A stretch of DNA of 64,000 nucleotides from Forficula auricularia (taxonomy: Eukaryota > Arthropoda > Insecta > Dermaptera > Forficulidae): assembly GCA_024734495.1 (NCBI GenBank), contig JALMQS010000102.1:10635140-10699139 (forward strand). The letters are read 5' to 3'. The notes beneath the pieces were generated by a model that saw nothing but the letters and a program-made list of their open reading frames with translations, was not told where the DNA came from and ran no database searches. Position numbers and translations under genes: made by a program. How positions within the stretch are numbered: position 1 is the stretch's first letter; the number at the start of each line of letters is the position of its first letter. This document shows, one piece after another, positions 43,251-55,129 of the stretch.

Positions 43251-43897
43251 ACCGACTTCAAAAAATTAAATGCAACAAATAAAATACACTAAAAGGTATA
43301 AAATAATTATTATCTTATTTAGTTACAACTAAACGACGAAATATTAACATGAAATTACTTTTTGAAGTCGGTGCCAAACTAACTATACCTATAAGCGAGC
43401 ATACCCTCCAAACGTACTAAGTAAGATCCGTCGAGTGCGATTCATAAAAGGTATATGTTTGGCACCAACTTCAAAAAGTAATTTCATGTTAATATTTCGT
43501 CGTTTAGTTGTAACTAAATAAGATAATAATTATTCTATACCTTTTAGTGTATTTTATTTGTTGCATTTAATTTTTTGAAGTCGGTTTTTATTTTTTCTTA
43601 AAAATTATTTTTATTTTTCTCTTTTTAGTGATGTTATTAATAGTGATCATATCATCAGAACTTGACCAAATTAATATGACACCATCCCTAAGACACCCCT
43701 TTCGGATAAAAAAGAAGCATCGAAATCGGTTCATAAACAAAGAGGTTAGGTCTAAACAAACCTAATAAAAAAGGTCTAATACCTATGAAAAAAATACGAA
43801 AAAAAAATGGGACCAATCGGAAGCTAGACTGGACCCAATGCAAAATTTTTTTTCAAAATCGGTTGAGAATTGGCGGAGATATGAGGTAACATAGGCA

Positions 43898-43930
<33 letters not shown>

Positions 43931-43970
43931 CAATCGAATAGAGAACCTCCTCCTTTTTTGAAGTCGGTTA
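43251..43970. mobile_element. ACCGACTTCAAAAAA-ended element, copy 2, with foldback part
   Basis: The left end is ACCGACTTCAAAAAATT and the far right end is TTTTTTGAAGTCGGTT. The first 330 bp form a near-perfect palindrome around about 43415 (GTTACAACTAAACGACGAAA and its inverse). The rest matches copy 1 at 8905-9442. An A-run of about 29 lies at 43900-43928. Confidence 0.8.
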
Positions 43971-44932
43971 AAAATTAGGCATACAATGAAAATGAAAAGG
44001 GGGCGATAGGTGTTAGTCAACCTCCAGAAAGGGACGATGGACCAGAAAAGGTTGGGAACCACTGATCTAGATGGACCAACAAGCTTACTTCTTGAGTTAT
44101 CTGGCTTAAGCAATCCAGAAAGGAAGGAAAAAAACATGTTTTGTAAATTATTTTTCTCCAGGTTTCAGATATTTCTAAGCACGAATAAGAATTTTTTTTA
44201 ATTAATCCTAACCCCAAACTCGCCAACGGTTCGGGGTAGTTCTACGATACCTAGAGCCTAATAAAGAGGACTCACTGACGATGAACTTCTATATAATTAC
44301 TTGAGTGATTCTACTTAATTTTTCAATACTTGAAGGTTGTTCCAGAGTGAGCATTCAAAACCTCAAGATAATATTTAAAATCGCATTTAAAAAACTGTAC
44401 TCTTTTTTATATATATCTCTATAGAAATAATTTTATAAATTATCGTTTATCACTTCATAACTTTTAATAGAGTACGTTTAATTTGGACATTAAAAGACAC
44501 GTTGATGATAGTACTTACGACGCAGAATAATTTGATTCGCTCATAAAACACACGAATTAAGAACATTGGTCGTTAATTCAAGTCAAAATTAAAGATAACT
44601 ATATAGTTGTCGCGCTCTATTTTCTATAATTAACTTCTGGAAATTGAAAGTATTTACATACATATAGATATATATCTAGCTAATATAAAGTGAGATTAGA
44701 ATCGTATTAATGATTTCCAATAATTTGGATTTTGAGAAGAATAAAGGAATCGATTTGAATAGAAATATTCATGGTAAAGTATTCTTGATTAGATGCAAAT
44801 AACCTAGTGAATAACAAGTTTAACACAAAATCGAGTTTTTTTTTTAAGTGAAGTTACCAAGCCGTATGGTGTGAATCGGTTTAGGTACTGTCACGAAAAT
44901 GTATAACGGAGTTTTTAGGGTTCCGTTTAAAA

Positions 44933-45629
44933 AATAAGCTGACGTGTTCTGATGTGGCCATCCACTTGACTTTACCATACAACCTGGCCCCTCACTTATA
45001 TTTAATATTTAATAAAATTATTTATAAACATGTAGGGGTGGGGGGTTAGTTTTTGCATTTTTAGATTTCTGGGTTCCCACTGATTATGTATACAAAATTT
45101 GGTTGAGTTTGGTCAATGTCCAAGATTTTCATTTTTTGACCCCCCCCCCATTTTGGGCGGTTAGATTTTGCATTTTTAGACTTCAGGAGGTCTACGGATT
45201 ATGTATACAAAATTTGGTTGAGTTTTTCCAAACGACCTAGATTTTTAATTTTTAACCCCCTCCACCCCCCTTAATTTTGGGTCGATATGCACCAAAATCT
45301 AATCAGCTCTTAATCTCAATGGCCTAAAACTACGTGTGAAATTTGGTTTCGATATTCAGACTAGTTTTCGAGATAGCTCGTCCAGAAATTTAGTAACGCA
45401 CAGACTTACTAACTAACAGACATTTTGACAAAACAATTATAATAACAAAAATATAATTTTTTCGATGTTCACTTATTAGAGCTTTTTTGTAGAGCGAAAT
45501 GCCGTGGTTTCGCTCAATTTTTTTGATCGAAATAGTTTAAGCCATTTTTGAGATATTTCGAAAAAAGGAAAAAACGACTTTTTTCATGCACGATTACAAT
45601 GCTTGACCATACCCTGTATGGTAAAGTAA
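44933..45629 (-). repeat. rep-A copy 7, near full length, inverted
   Basis: From AATAAGCTGACGTGTTCTG to TACCCTGTATGGTAAAGTA. Modules with C-run at 45141-45149. The AGGGTTCCGTTT just upstream is another common repeat end. Confidence 0.9.
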
Positions 45630-46143
45630 TAAAACGAGACCCTTTTAGTTACAATGTCTGTTTATCAGTCTGTCATAGCAGTGTAGCTTCTAAACTAAAT
45701 AGGATATAAACTTGAAATTTAGATCAAAGACTAAAGTCTTCTGAATCGAAAACTAAAATTTTTTAAAAGATAATCATATTGTATTGTAGACCGGTTCTCT
45801 AAATATAAGGGTGAGCAAAGGAAAATTACACAAGTGAACATTTTCCCCGAAACATTACTAAAGAGCCAATATGATTTAGGAGATTTTATCAATTCCTATT
45901 ATCATTGAAGGTTTTGGAAATTGTTTGGTTTCTTTGATGTTCATGGATTTTCCCTGAATAAATAAAAAGCTTTTGGTTGCTTCCTCTATCTTTATTGCTG
46001 TTATTGTTGAGAATGGTGAAATTAGTGAATTGATGAGAATTATCTAAATGTCTATAACGACTTATTCAGATGATGATAAATATATAGTTTGAATCAAATC
46101 AGGATATCGAATTGTTAAAATTTGTTAAATAAGCAAGTGACAT

Positions 46144-46536
46144 CTATATATATAAAATTAAGGTTTTGTCTGTACATTAGTCCAAATCACGCCAAATTTT
46201 GGTTGCACGCGTTTCAAGCAAATATTATGAACGAAAACACCCTCAACAAAACTCCCGTCTGTCTGTAGGTATGTCTGTCTGTATGTTTCCGTGGGTTCCG
46301 CGAAAAGTCGCTCACGATTCACGTAAAAACAGCTGAATTTCATAATAATCCCTTCAGCCGTTTTTACTTGAATCGTGAGCAACTTTTCGGAAACCACTGA
46401 AACAGACATACATACAGACAGGAATTTTGTTGTGGGTGTTTTCGTTCATAACTTTGCTTAAAACATGTGCAACCAAAATTTGGCGTGATTTGGAGCAATG
46501 TACGGACAAAAACCTTAATTTTATATATATATAGAT
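46144..46536. repeat. Palindrome with ATATATATAAAATTAAGG ends
   Basis: The arms of about 180 bp carry TTAAGGTTTTGTC, AATCACGCCAAATTTTGGTTG, AACGAAAACACC, GTCTGTATGT and TCACGATTCA. The two copies differ at several points, so it is not a recent fold. Confidence 0.8.
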
Positions 46537-46882
46537 GTTTTATCAATCTAGATGTTTACCTTTGCATTTGGATGTTAATTGCTTAGTATATTATCAAAAA
46601 TACTTTTCCAATAAAAATTCACTTTTTACAAAACAAATTAATAAAAATATGAGAGAATAATCGCAGGATAAATGAGTTCTGTTTAAGAGTCACGGCCATA
46701 TTGAAATGAGACTGTATTGTTGACGTTCATTGTTTCAATTATTCAAATTCAAATTTAAATAATAAGAGAATAGAATGCTAGTACTCAATTAAGAAACGTA
46801 CACTGTTAAAAAAAGTTATAAATTTACTATATGTTTACAATACATAGATAAGAAATTTACAAGATTGCGTATAGTAAAAAAA
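46537..46882 (+). repeat. rep-C copy 3
   Basis: Collinear with 38195-38567, including ATCTAGATGTTTACCTTTGC and CACTGTTAAAAAAAGTT. Truncated at the rep-A border. Confidence 0.8.
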
Positions 46883-47250
46883 AATAACCTGACGTGTTCT
46901 GATGTGGCCATCCAATTGACTTTACCATACAACCTGGCCCCTAACTTATATTTAATATTTAATAAAATTATTTATATTCATTTAGGGAGGGGGGTGGGTA
47001 GTTTTTGCATTTTTAGACTCCTGGGGACCCACGGATTATGTATACAAAATTTGGTTGAGTTTGATACAAGAGCCTAGATTTTCATTTTTTTACCATACAC
47101 CCCCCCCCCATTTTGGGCGGTTAGTTTTTGCATTTTTAGACTTCTGGGGGTCCAGTGATTATGTATACACAATTTGGTTGAGTTTGGTAAATGGTCAAGA
47201 TTTTCATTTTTTGACCCCCCCCTCCCCCATTTTGGGCGCTTAGTTTTTGC
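46883..47250 (-). repeat. rep-A copy 8, truncated, inverted
   Basis: Has the GACGTGTTCTGATGTGGCC end and three modules, then stops at TAGTTTTTGCAT where a palindrome begins. rep-C next to rep-A occurs here as at 37.3 kb. Confidence 0.85.
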
Positions 47251-47265
47251 ATAAATTTTATTATA

Positions 47266-47945
47266 TCTTCAGTTATTGGGCTACAGAATAGGGTGCTCCT
47301 TATTTTGGATATTTTCGAATATTTACGCTGACACGGGGCCATATGGCTCGAAATAAATAATAAAAAATATCCCCAAATTTCAAGTCTCTCTCTCAATTTT
47401 AACCTAGTGCTACACAGCGATTTTGTTTCCCATCCAAATAACATGTGGTTTTGGCATTGAACGATCAATTTTTTATTCCGGCCAAAGTAATGGTTCAAAA
47501 AATTTGAAACTCTGTAAACTTCATCCTCATAATACTAGCTATCCATAATAATTATTACAGATTTTTAGCTATTATAATTTTGGAGTTACATCTAGATAAA
47601 ATACTGCTATATCTTAATATTAGTAAGTTATAGACTCCAAAATTATAATAGCTAAAAATCTGTAAAAATTCTAAGGGATAGCTACTATTATAAAAATAAA
47701 GTCTATAGAATTTCAAATTTTTTGAACCATTACTTTAGCCGGAATAAAAAATTTATCGTTCAATGCCAAAACCTCCATGTTATTTAGATGGGAAATTTAA
47801 TCGCTGTGTAGCACTAGGTTAAAATTGAGATAGAGACTCTTAACTTGGGGGATATTTTTTTAAATTTATTTTGAACCATATGAGCCCTTGTCAGCGTAAA
47901 TATTCGAAAATATCCAAAATAAGGAGTACCCTACTACAGATATAT
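47266..47945. repeat. 680-bp palindrome
   Basis: The arm from GGGTGCTCCTTATTTTGGAT to TTAGCTATTATAATTTTGGAGT is inverted from ACTCCAAAATTATAATAGC to ATCCAAAATAAGGAGTACC, with arms of about 320 bp and dispersed mismatches. No protein frame. Confidence 0.85.
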
Positions 47946-48329
47946 ATATAAATCTTTGATAACATTAATAGATATCATTCTTATCAATATTATATAAATT
48001 TAAGTTGTTAAGGTTGATTTTCACTTTTCCCTTCAAATTCTTTCTTTGAAATAGGGACGTAAATATAAATCTTTCGATAAAGAAAATCGAATAATCTTTC
48101 ACGCTACACCTGGCTATTCAACAGAGAAATTAACAAAGAAACTTGGACACGATTTCTTGTTTCGAATATCCCCCAGCACCCTAATCTTTCTACACTTCTA
48201 TATTTCTTAACTCATTACCATTGATTTTACATAATATATTTATAATTTATCAGAATTATTTCACGTCAGTCCAAAAGTTTTTTTAGATAATTAAGGTCAA
48301 TCGAGATTAGAGCATCTATAAACTTATAT

Positions 48330-49400
48330 ACATGCGCGTAGTTAAGAGGGGGGGGGGGGGCAAGGAGGGTACTGCCCCCTAGAAAAATCGAGTCAATATC
48401 TCAATAACTATTTATGCTATGAGATTAATTTATTCTTAAAAAATCAATACAGATAGAAAAATGTAGATCTCAAAAAAAATTATCTTCCCATATAGCCCAG
48501 TAAATAGGGGAGTTTTAGCTTATATTAATTGCGGGAAAAGATTTTTTAGGGTCGTTTGGTATGGTATGGGTATGCTAAATCTAAGTTTGCTACCTCGAAA
48601 GTCTGGGAGACAACTTTTGGAGGCTGAAAAACCTCGAAATTTTCGGACTTTTTCCAGTTTTTCACTTATAACTCGAAAAACAGTTCATATTTTATTAATA
48701 ACCATTCTATAGTAAATTAAAGAGAGCAAATTTTCGAGTTGAGTAAAAAAAAGAAATGCAAAATTGGTCCAGTAGTTCGATTTTAAATGGGGATCCAAAA
48801 AACAGCCCCCAGGATCACTTTTTGAAAACTCGCACTTTTTTCGATTTTTTCCCATTTTGACCATGAATGAGCACGTTTTCAACAAAGAATCTTCTATACA
48901 TTTTAAAACTAGATTAAATTTGCTACAATTTAAACAGAGTTTCATATTAATTGGATAATGGTAACTTGTGTCGCAATGAGGTTGAAATTTTCAAAAAATG
49001 CAATTTTTTAAAAAAATCTCAGTTTTTCCTTCATAAAATGAAAAGCACTCATCCTAGAAACTTGAACGTTTACTTGGACCACTTTTTTGTTAAAACTCTT
49101 TGGTTTATAGATATCCTACATTTTCCGGACAGGATATGATCCGAATCCTCATGTGTCATGGAAAATGCTGGGATATCTATTAATCTAAGACTTTTATCAA
49201 AAAAGTGGTCCAAGTCAACGTTCAAGTCAATAAGATTTTCTACAGAATGAGATAGGAATCAAGTTTCTAGGATCAGTAATTTTCATTTTATGAAGGAAAA
49301 ACTGCGATTTTTTGCAAAAAAAATTGCGGTTTTTCAACAAAAATTTGGTTGGGCGGTCGCCACACCTCTCTCAACCCTGGCGCCGCCACTGCGGCTGCTT
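48330..49400. repeat. Unclassified repeat with a foldback section
   Basis: G-run of about 14 at 48348-48361. Between about 49020 and 49310 an inverted repeat pairs TTTTCCTTCATAAAATGAAA, ACTTGAACGTTNACTTGGAC and ATATCC with their inverses. The right side ends GGCGCCGCCACTG, which resembles a hAT end (CAGTGGCGGCGCC inverted), but the left partner was not found. Confidence 0.55.
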
Positions 49401-49519
49401 CCCTTAGGAAAATTCCTAACTACCCCAATGCTTAAATATAAATATATGGTATATACCAATATATAATAAAATTATATTGATTAAAAAATATTCTTTTAGC
49501 GCAAGTTTAATATTTAATT

Positions 49520-50020
49520 TTGTTTATTGGGCCTCCGAAGAGCGGGCCGCCTCTTACAAAGACAAAAGAGCATTAGACAAATTTATTTACACATCCTTCA
49601 CATTTTCAGCTTCAGAACAAATTAATTCAGATTCAGAGCGGGTGGCTGAGAGAGCCAGGATTAATCCTGGCTCACATTTCACATTTCTTTTTTTTTTTTT
49701 TTTATTCACAAAAAATAATCATACGCCACCCGCTCTATATGTTCTTCTGCCGAAAGTGTAAAAATTAAGGAGACATCCCCTCATCGCCCTATATGTCAAA
49801 TCGTTTATTGTTTTTGGGATATACCCAGGGCGATGTGGGACTCCACCGCTTTATGCCACCACACTCCCTTCCACGAGAGTGTGATGGCCTCGACCCTGAC
49901 CGAGCCTGCCCCGACGCCAAATCGCTCTGCAATATTATCCACAAGACTGGAGTTGCCCCTATATTTTTCTATTTTGTTTCGTAAGAAGAGCGCTAATGAT
50001 GTCATTTTGTAACAAGTCAT
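49520..50020 (-). mobile_element. LINE 3' end, inverted
   Basis: On the minus strand this is the last 60-80 codons of a LINE ORF and its 3' UTR, ending GCGGCCCGCTCTTCGGAGGCC. A close copy lies on the plus strand at 63370-63865. Contains a 19-base T-run at 49687-49706. Confidence 0.8.
49730..50020 (-). pseudogene. LINE ORF2 extreme C-terminus
   Basis: Reads RNKIEKYRGNSSLVDNIAER, FGVGAGSVRVEAITLSWKG and KAVESHIALGISQK. The frame then breaks at a short A-run; shifted, it continues INDLTYRAMRG...FYTFGRRTYRAGGV. This type of ending, after the RT, is known from CR1-, R2- and NeSL-like LINEs. Exact clade not assigned. Confidence 0.65.
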
Positions 50021-50647
50021 TTCTACTGAGCCTAAAGTATACCTTCGAAAAAATCAATGACTGAAGATATTTAATGTGATGTAGGTGAGAAATCACTTAT
50101 TTTCGATGAGAAAATGATTTTTCCTTATTTAAATTCATGAAGGCAAACTTTTGAGATGAAATCAATAATCGTCCCTAAAGTTCCATTCTACACACGATTT
50201 TCAAACAATCACCACCTCTTCGTGATTAAATAAATTCGATACCTACTAACTCATTTATCCCTATCAATTATAGATAAGGGAACTCTTTTCTCGCATCCGC
50301 CTTTCCTTCGATACATATAACCATCATTCTCATCCACAAATAACTTAAACTCGAACTTATAATCCCTAAAATTTATATTAAATTGAAAGTTTCTTTTTAA
50401 CGAGAGTAGCATAATTTATAAATTGAAGAAGACAAAAAAGAGTCTGTCTTCTGCTGAAAAAATAACTTTTTAATTTATTTATAACTACTTATTTATATTT
50501 ATAATTTAAAAAAAAGAGGCGACTGTAGGTCATACTCGATTCCGAGTGTCGGCGATTACTATGGAGAGTATCCTCTCCATTGTAAATTTGCTGGGGAAAT
50601 ATTTCACAGGGGTGGTTTTCCGTTGCCTTCCCCTGAAGGGATCAGGT

Positions 50648-51667
50648 CAGTGATGGCGAACCTTTTGAGTTTGGTGTGTCAAAATTCAGAAAAAACCTGA
50701 CTTAACTCTGCTGATGTGTCACATCTAAAAATATTCGTAATTTGGTGATAGTTTCAGCCCTAGTAAAAAAACAAAAATCAAAAAAACATATTTGGATATA
50801 TTTATTTATTCAAAAACAAAACTTAATTATTCTTTAATTTAGTGACTTAGTGAAATTAAGCGCAACCTCCTTTTAATCTTCTTGAGAGAAGACCGTCCGT
50901 AAAATGATGCGTGAAATCAAAATGTCTTAGGGCCAGTTGTATGTTGGTTGGTAAACTCTTTTTAAACGTTGACAAAGGGTAAAACCTTATAATTGAAAAG
51001 TAATGGAAGGCAGCCCAGAGGTAGTGAGGAAAGAAAAAATTAACACATATAAAATAAGGTGTAATTTATTGGAGAATCCTTCCTCCTTCCTTCTAACCGA
51101 CGTTTCGGAGGATTTTGTCTTTCTATGCCTTTTGTTACAAATGAAGAAAGTTGTTGAACACTACTGTCGAGAGAAGAAGGAAACATTTTATTTGTTTCAT
51201 TCATTGACCCTTGAAACCCTGAAGAAGGAGGGAAAAATCCTCCGAAACGTCTGGTTTGAAAGGAAAGGAGAAGGATTCCAATAAATTACACCTTATTTTA
51301 TATGTGATTAATTTTTCTTTCCTCACTACCTCTGGGCTGCCTTCCATAACTTTCAATTAAAATTTCTACCAGTCCGTCCCTCTCCAGAGAAAATTTCGTT
51401 GTAAAACCTTATAATTCACCTTATGGCCGGTGGGATGGCCAATCAGATGAAATGTGCCATTGACCATCCCGCCAGGCACAATGGTGAATTCTAACTTTTT
51501 TACTCTTTGTCAACGTTTAAAAAGAATTTACTAACCGACATACTACTGGCCCTAAGACATTTTGGATTACACGCATCATTTTACGGACGGTCTTCGCTCA
51601 AGAAGATTAAAAGGACGTTGCGCTTAATTTCACCATTGACACTTGTGTCATAGGTTCGCCAACACTG
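50648..51667. mobile_element. hAT foldback MITE inserted in the SINE
   Basis: The ends CAGTGATGGCGAACC and, inverted, CAGTGTTGGCGAACC are flanked by GATCAGGT at 50640-50647 and GATCAGAT at 51668-51675 (7 of 8). Long subterminal arms pair (TTAAGCGCAACNTCCTTTTA, GACCGTCCGTAAAATGATGC, AACGTTGACAAAG). Another palindrome is nested at its centre. Confidence 0.88.
50998..51352. repeat. Palindrome nested in the hAT MITE, with hammerhead-like motif
   Basis: GGAAGGCAGCCCAGAGGTAG and CATATAAAATAAGGTGTAAT on the left are inverted on the right, ending CTTCCATAAC. Motif CTGAAGAAGGAGGG...CCTCCGAAAC at 51219-51248 on the plus strand. The left arm keeps GTTTCGGAGGATTTT but lost the CTTCAG half. Confidence 0.8.
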
Positions 51668-52423
51668 GATCAGATTATAGCCGGTCAAATATATGGGTCG
51701 AGTCGGGCTTGAACCCGCCCTAGCTTGATTACAAGGCATGCTCTATAACCACTCGGCCAACCTGACTCCTCAAAAGTATAATTAAACTATATAAATGCAG
51801 GTTAATAATCATAGAATTCTAGCTGGTTTCATGGGAGCCTTTTAGATAAGTGGTATCCAGGCTATCTATCCGGTATACCCTTTCCTCAGAAATCTGAAAA
51901 GGTTACAGTGTATATATTTTAATGTGATTCCTTTCATATTAAAAAATTTGAAAGAAAATAGCGCTATTAGGAACGGGAGTAATGGTTTTATAATTTGTTT
52001 TTTTTTTAATTAAGTTTTACTAAATATTATTTAATTTGTAATTAGTCCGTGATGAAAGTGACGCGAGTTAATTTAAACTTGACGCTTTTTTACAAAAGAA
52101 AATAGAATTAATTAAAATGTTTGAAATTACTTAAGAGAACAGAGTCAAAGGCCGAGAGAAACTCTTCATTAAAATAAATTAGATAAGTTTAGAATTCTCA
52201 TACGTCCCATGTTATTAATATAGTCCAAATTGAATTTTAGAATACTTTCTCCCTAAAGACCTAGATACATTTGTCTATTCTAGATCATTGCTTATATTTA
52301 ACTTAATTATAATGTCCTTTATCTTTTTATAGAATTCAAGAAAGACGGAGAATCAGACAGTAGGGTAATTAGTCTCTAAAGCACTGGTTTCATTATCCCC
52401 AAGCCATGTGTCTTTAACCTGTT

Positions 52424-52552
52424 AAAAATCGGTTGTCTGTAAAGTCGGTTTTACTGACGATAGTTGAACGTGACAACGCTTTAAGAAAATACCATTCCAT
52501 CAGTATTTTCTTATGTCGTTGTCAAACCGACTTTACAGACAACCGATTTTTT
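52424..52552. mobile_element. 129-bp MITE with ATCGGTTGTCTGTAAAG ends
   Basis: AAAATCGGTTGTCTGTAAAG then TCGGTTT on the left is perfectly inverted on the right (AAACCGACTTTACAGACAAC). Inner GACAACG/CGTTGTC also pairs. Confidence 0.85.
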
Positions 52553-53466
52553 TCATAAAATTCTTCGTTCAGAAAATCATTTTAAATTTACAAAATACTT
52601 GAATAAAATTTATTGTTTAAATTTCTACTCGACTGTTAAAATTTAATTTTTGGATTTTATTATTTTATAATAATAAATTTTTGTATTGACATTATTTCTT
52701 TCAGCAAGTAAACTGAATAAAAGTTGTTGTTCAATTAGTTACTTAATTATTTTTGCAAATTTAATTGTAATTTGTTGTAAAAAAGTAATAATTTTGAATA
52801 ATTTATTATAAGAATAAACTGTGATTAAATTATTGTTCATAAATCTTAAATTTAAAATTTAAAATTTGGAAACATCATTAAAATTTTTGTAACTGTGGCT
52901 TTTAAAAAGCCCGCCTCTATCTTTGTCGCTCGTTCCGCGCTCTCGCTTGCACTTCAAGCCTTTAAATGGAACGCCTCAGAAGAGTCATGTTTTTTCGAGC
53001 GTGCAGCCGGCTTCATCGAATTATAAGACGTTGTTACGTCAAAAAATCTGAACAAAAACATAAATGTGAAAAAGGGGCCAAGTTCGGTACAAACGGCTTT
53101 GCCGACAAAAGAGCTGAGATCTAAACGGGTACCAACTTACATAGCAGTTGCTTAAATCATAGCTATAGGGATGAACAACGTTCTTCAATTAATCTAAAGA
53201 AAATTTGTTACGTTCTTTGATATTAAATTTATAACTTGGCAAGTTATAATAGTCAATAACTTACGTTTAACGTGATGATATTTAATACAAGCTTAAAATT
53301 TAGCTTTGCTAGTTGTTCTATTTTATATTACAAACAATTTAGTTGGTCAGATATCAGAAATTTTTGTAAAGTTTTATCCTTTAATTTATCTAAATAATTA
53401 GATTTAAATATTTATATTAATAATGATTAAATATTTCTCATAAAATATTCGTTAAAAATCAGGTCG
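52553..53466. other. Intron sequence, GC-richer patch at 52895-53110
   Basis: No gene. The patch 52895-53110 (CGCTCGTTCCGCGCTCTCGC region) is markedly richer in GC than its surroundings. Its origin is not recognised. Confidence 0.4.
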
Positions 53467-53760
53467 GTTTTTCATAAATTTCACCCCTTCATTTCGGGTC
53501 CCGAAGAAGGGAAAGTTTCGGTTTTTCAATTTTCTCTTTTATTAATGTGCCAAGCTTTACCAGTATGCCAAATTTCAGAATTCTAGCTTGATTGTATTTT
53601 CACTATATGTTAACTTAGTCTATAATAAATTCCACCCCTTCATTTTAGGTCCTGAAAAAGGGAAAATTTCACTTTTTCAATTTTTCCTTTAAGTGTAGCC
53701 CAAACTCTTCCAGTATGCCAAATTTCAGAATTCTAGCATTTGCGGAAGTACTTTAGTTTT
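53467..53760. repeat. Direct duplication, about 160-bp unit
   Basis: CACCCCTTCATTTNGGGTCC, AGTATGCCAAATTTCAGAAT and TCTAGC occur twice in order (about 53480-53586 and 53633-53731). Confidence 0.7.
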
Positions 53761-54339
53761 TTGATTTGTCAGTGAGTTAGTCAGTCATTGTTAAAAATGG
53801 CACTTATCAGACCTTAATAACTTTTTTGTTAAGGGAGAATGGTGTAGGTTGTTGGTGAAACATTAAATAAAGTAAAGAAAATTTTTTGAAAAATGTTATT
53901 TTGGGACTTTTTCAAAAAAAATTTTAAATATAAAATACTAGGTAGGTTTCACATAAATAAAGTAAAGAAGTATGAATAATTTTATTCATGAAATTTTGGA
54001 TTCTAGGTGTTTCAGTGGGTCTTATTAGACATGCAAAATTTCAAGCGTGTAGGTCTAATAGTTTTTGAGTTATGGGGGGTCGAAAGTAGCTCAAATGGTT
54101 CGTATAAATATACACATGGCCGGTGCGACGCCCATTTTTCCGAACTTGGCTAACGTGTTTAGATATCTATCCTCTGCCCTGCTAAATAGCGGAAAAATTT
54201 AATCCGTTAGCGTCAACATATATTAATTAGTCTGATACTCTCTTCGAATAGCTATTTTACCCCCATGGGGTAAATACCCCTAGGTTAAGAACAACTTCCC
54301 TAAGGCATTATTATTTAATAATAAAATTATTTATTCGAT

Positions 54340-55090
54340 ACTCAGTGATGGATTTACGCTTATTCCCGAGAGACCCGGTCTTGGGCAGCAAAATTTTAGG
54401 GGCGCTAAAATTTACTTTTCACAGAAAAAATTATTTAAATTTAATTCCCACTAGTTACTTACTATTTAAAGTGATCGGAACTAATTTTACACAATGAACT
54501 TTCTTTTAGGAAATAAAAATAGCAAACTGTTTCTTGATTAGAGTTTTTTTACAATGTAGAATATCTTGGGCGCTAGAACAGTATTTATCTAACTTTCCAG
54601 ATAAATTTCACCATTACGGCCTAACCCTTTGAAGTACACAATATATATAATAACTTTTATTAAAGAAGATTTATTTTCCAACAGAAAAGTTAATACGAGT
54701 AAAATGTCTAAAATCAATAGTTTACGAGTTATGGGAATGCAAATATTTTTTAATATAAAAATTCAAAGCCAATGAATCGGCCACATAATTTTTTGAATCA
54801 AAAAATATAGAATTTGGTTGATGACACGGATTTCAATAAAAATAATCACCTTCATACTAAGGGGAGGCCTTAATCTAAAACCACTTTTATTTTTGTAAAA
54901 TAATGTTTACTTTTTAACATGTAGAATTTCTAAGCCTCTAGAGCAGGATTTATCTAACTTTTCACATAAATTTCACCATCACTGCCTAACCCTTTGAGTA
55001 CCTCACAAATGTATATAATGACCTTTATTAAAAACAGAAAAGTTAATATGACTGAAATGTCTCAAATCAATAGCTTACGCGTTAAAAAGT
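54340..55090. repeat. Repeat with internal direct duplication
   Basis: About 150 bp with ATTTATCTAACTTT, AAATTTCACCAT, GCCTAACCCTTTGA and ACAGAAAAGTTAATA is present at about 54575-54735 and again at 54945-55087. The start CAGTGATGGATTTACGC at 54343 looks like a hAT-type end without a found partner. Confidence 0.55.
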
Positions 55091-55129
55091 GAATGGATTT
55101 AAATTAAATTAACAAATGCCTCTCACACA

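Larger units (their letters stand above)
42107..44064. mobile_element. hAT-type element with perfect 8-bp target duplication and nested inserts
   Basis: The ends CAGTGGTTCCCAACCTGGG and, inverted, CAGTGGTTCCCAACCTTTTC are flanked by ATCTAGAT at 42099-42106 and 44065-44072. The original element was probably a small GGGGGCGAT-rich hAT MITE. Inside lie a piece of the TA-MITE (about 42212-42345), two SINE-like copies, and an ACCGACTTC element. No transposase. Confidence 0.92.
50517..51775 (-). repeat. tRNA-derived SINE, split by a hAT MITE
   Basis: The minus strand head at 51686-51775 has TGGCCGAGTGG (A-box) and GGTTCAAGCCC (B-box). The body at 50517-50647 contains GGGGAAGGCAACGGAAAACC, a well-conserved SINE body block, then GACACTCGGAATCGAGTATG. 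Head and body are separated by 50648-51667. Head stems do not pair well enough for a true tRNA gene. Confidence 0.75.

Noticed and set aside
46158..46546. Opposite-strand frames with similar protein sequence
   Set aside because: They are the two arms of one palindrome, so similarity is structural and not evidence for a gene.
51686..51775. A possible working tRNA gene on the minus strand (good A- and B-boxes)
   Set aside because: Acceptor, anticodon and part of the T stem do not pair, and the sequence is joined to a SINE body interrupted by a hAT MITE. It is a SINE head.
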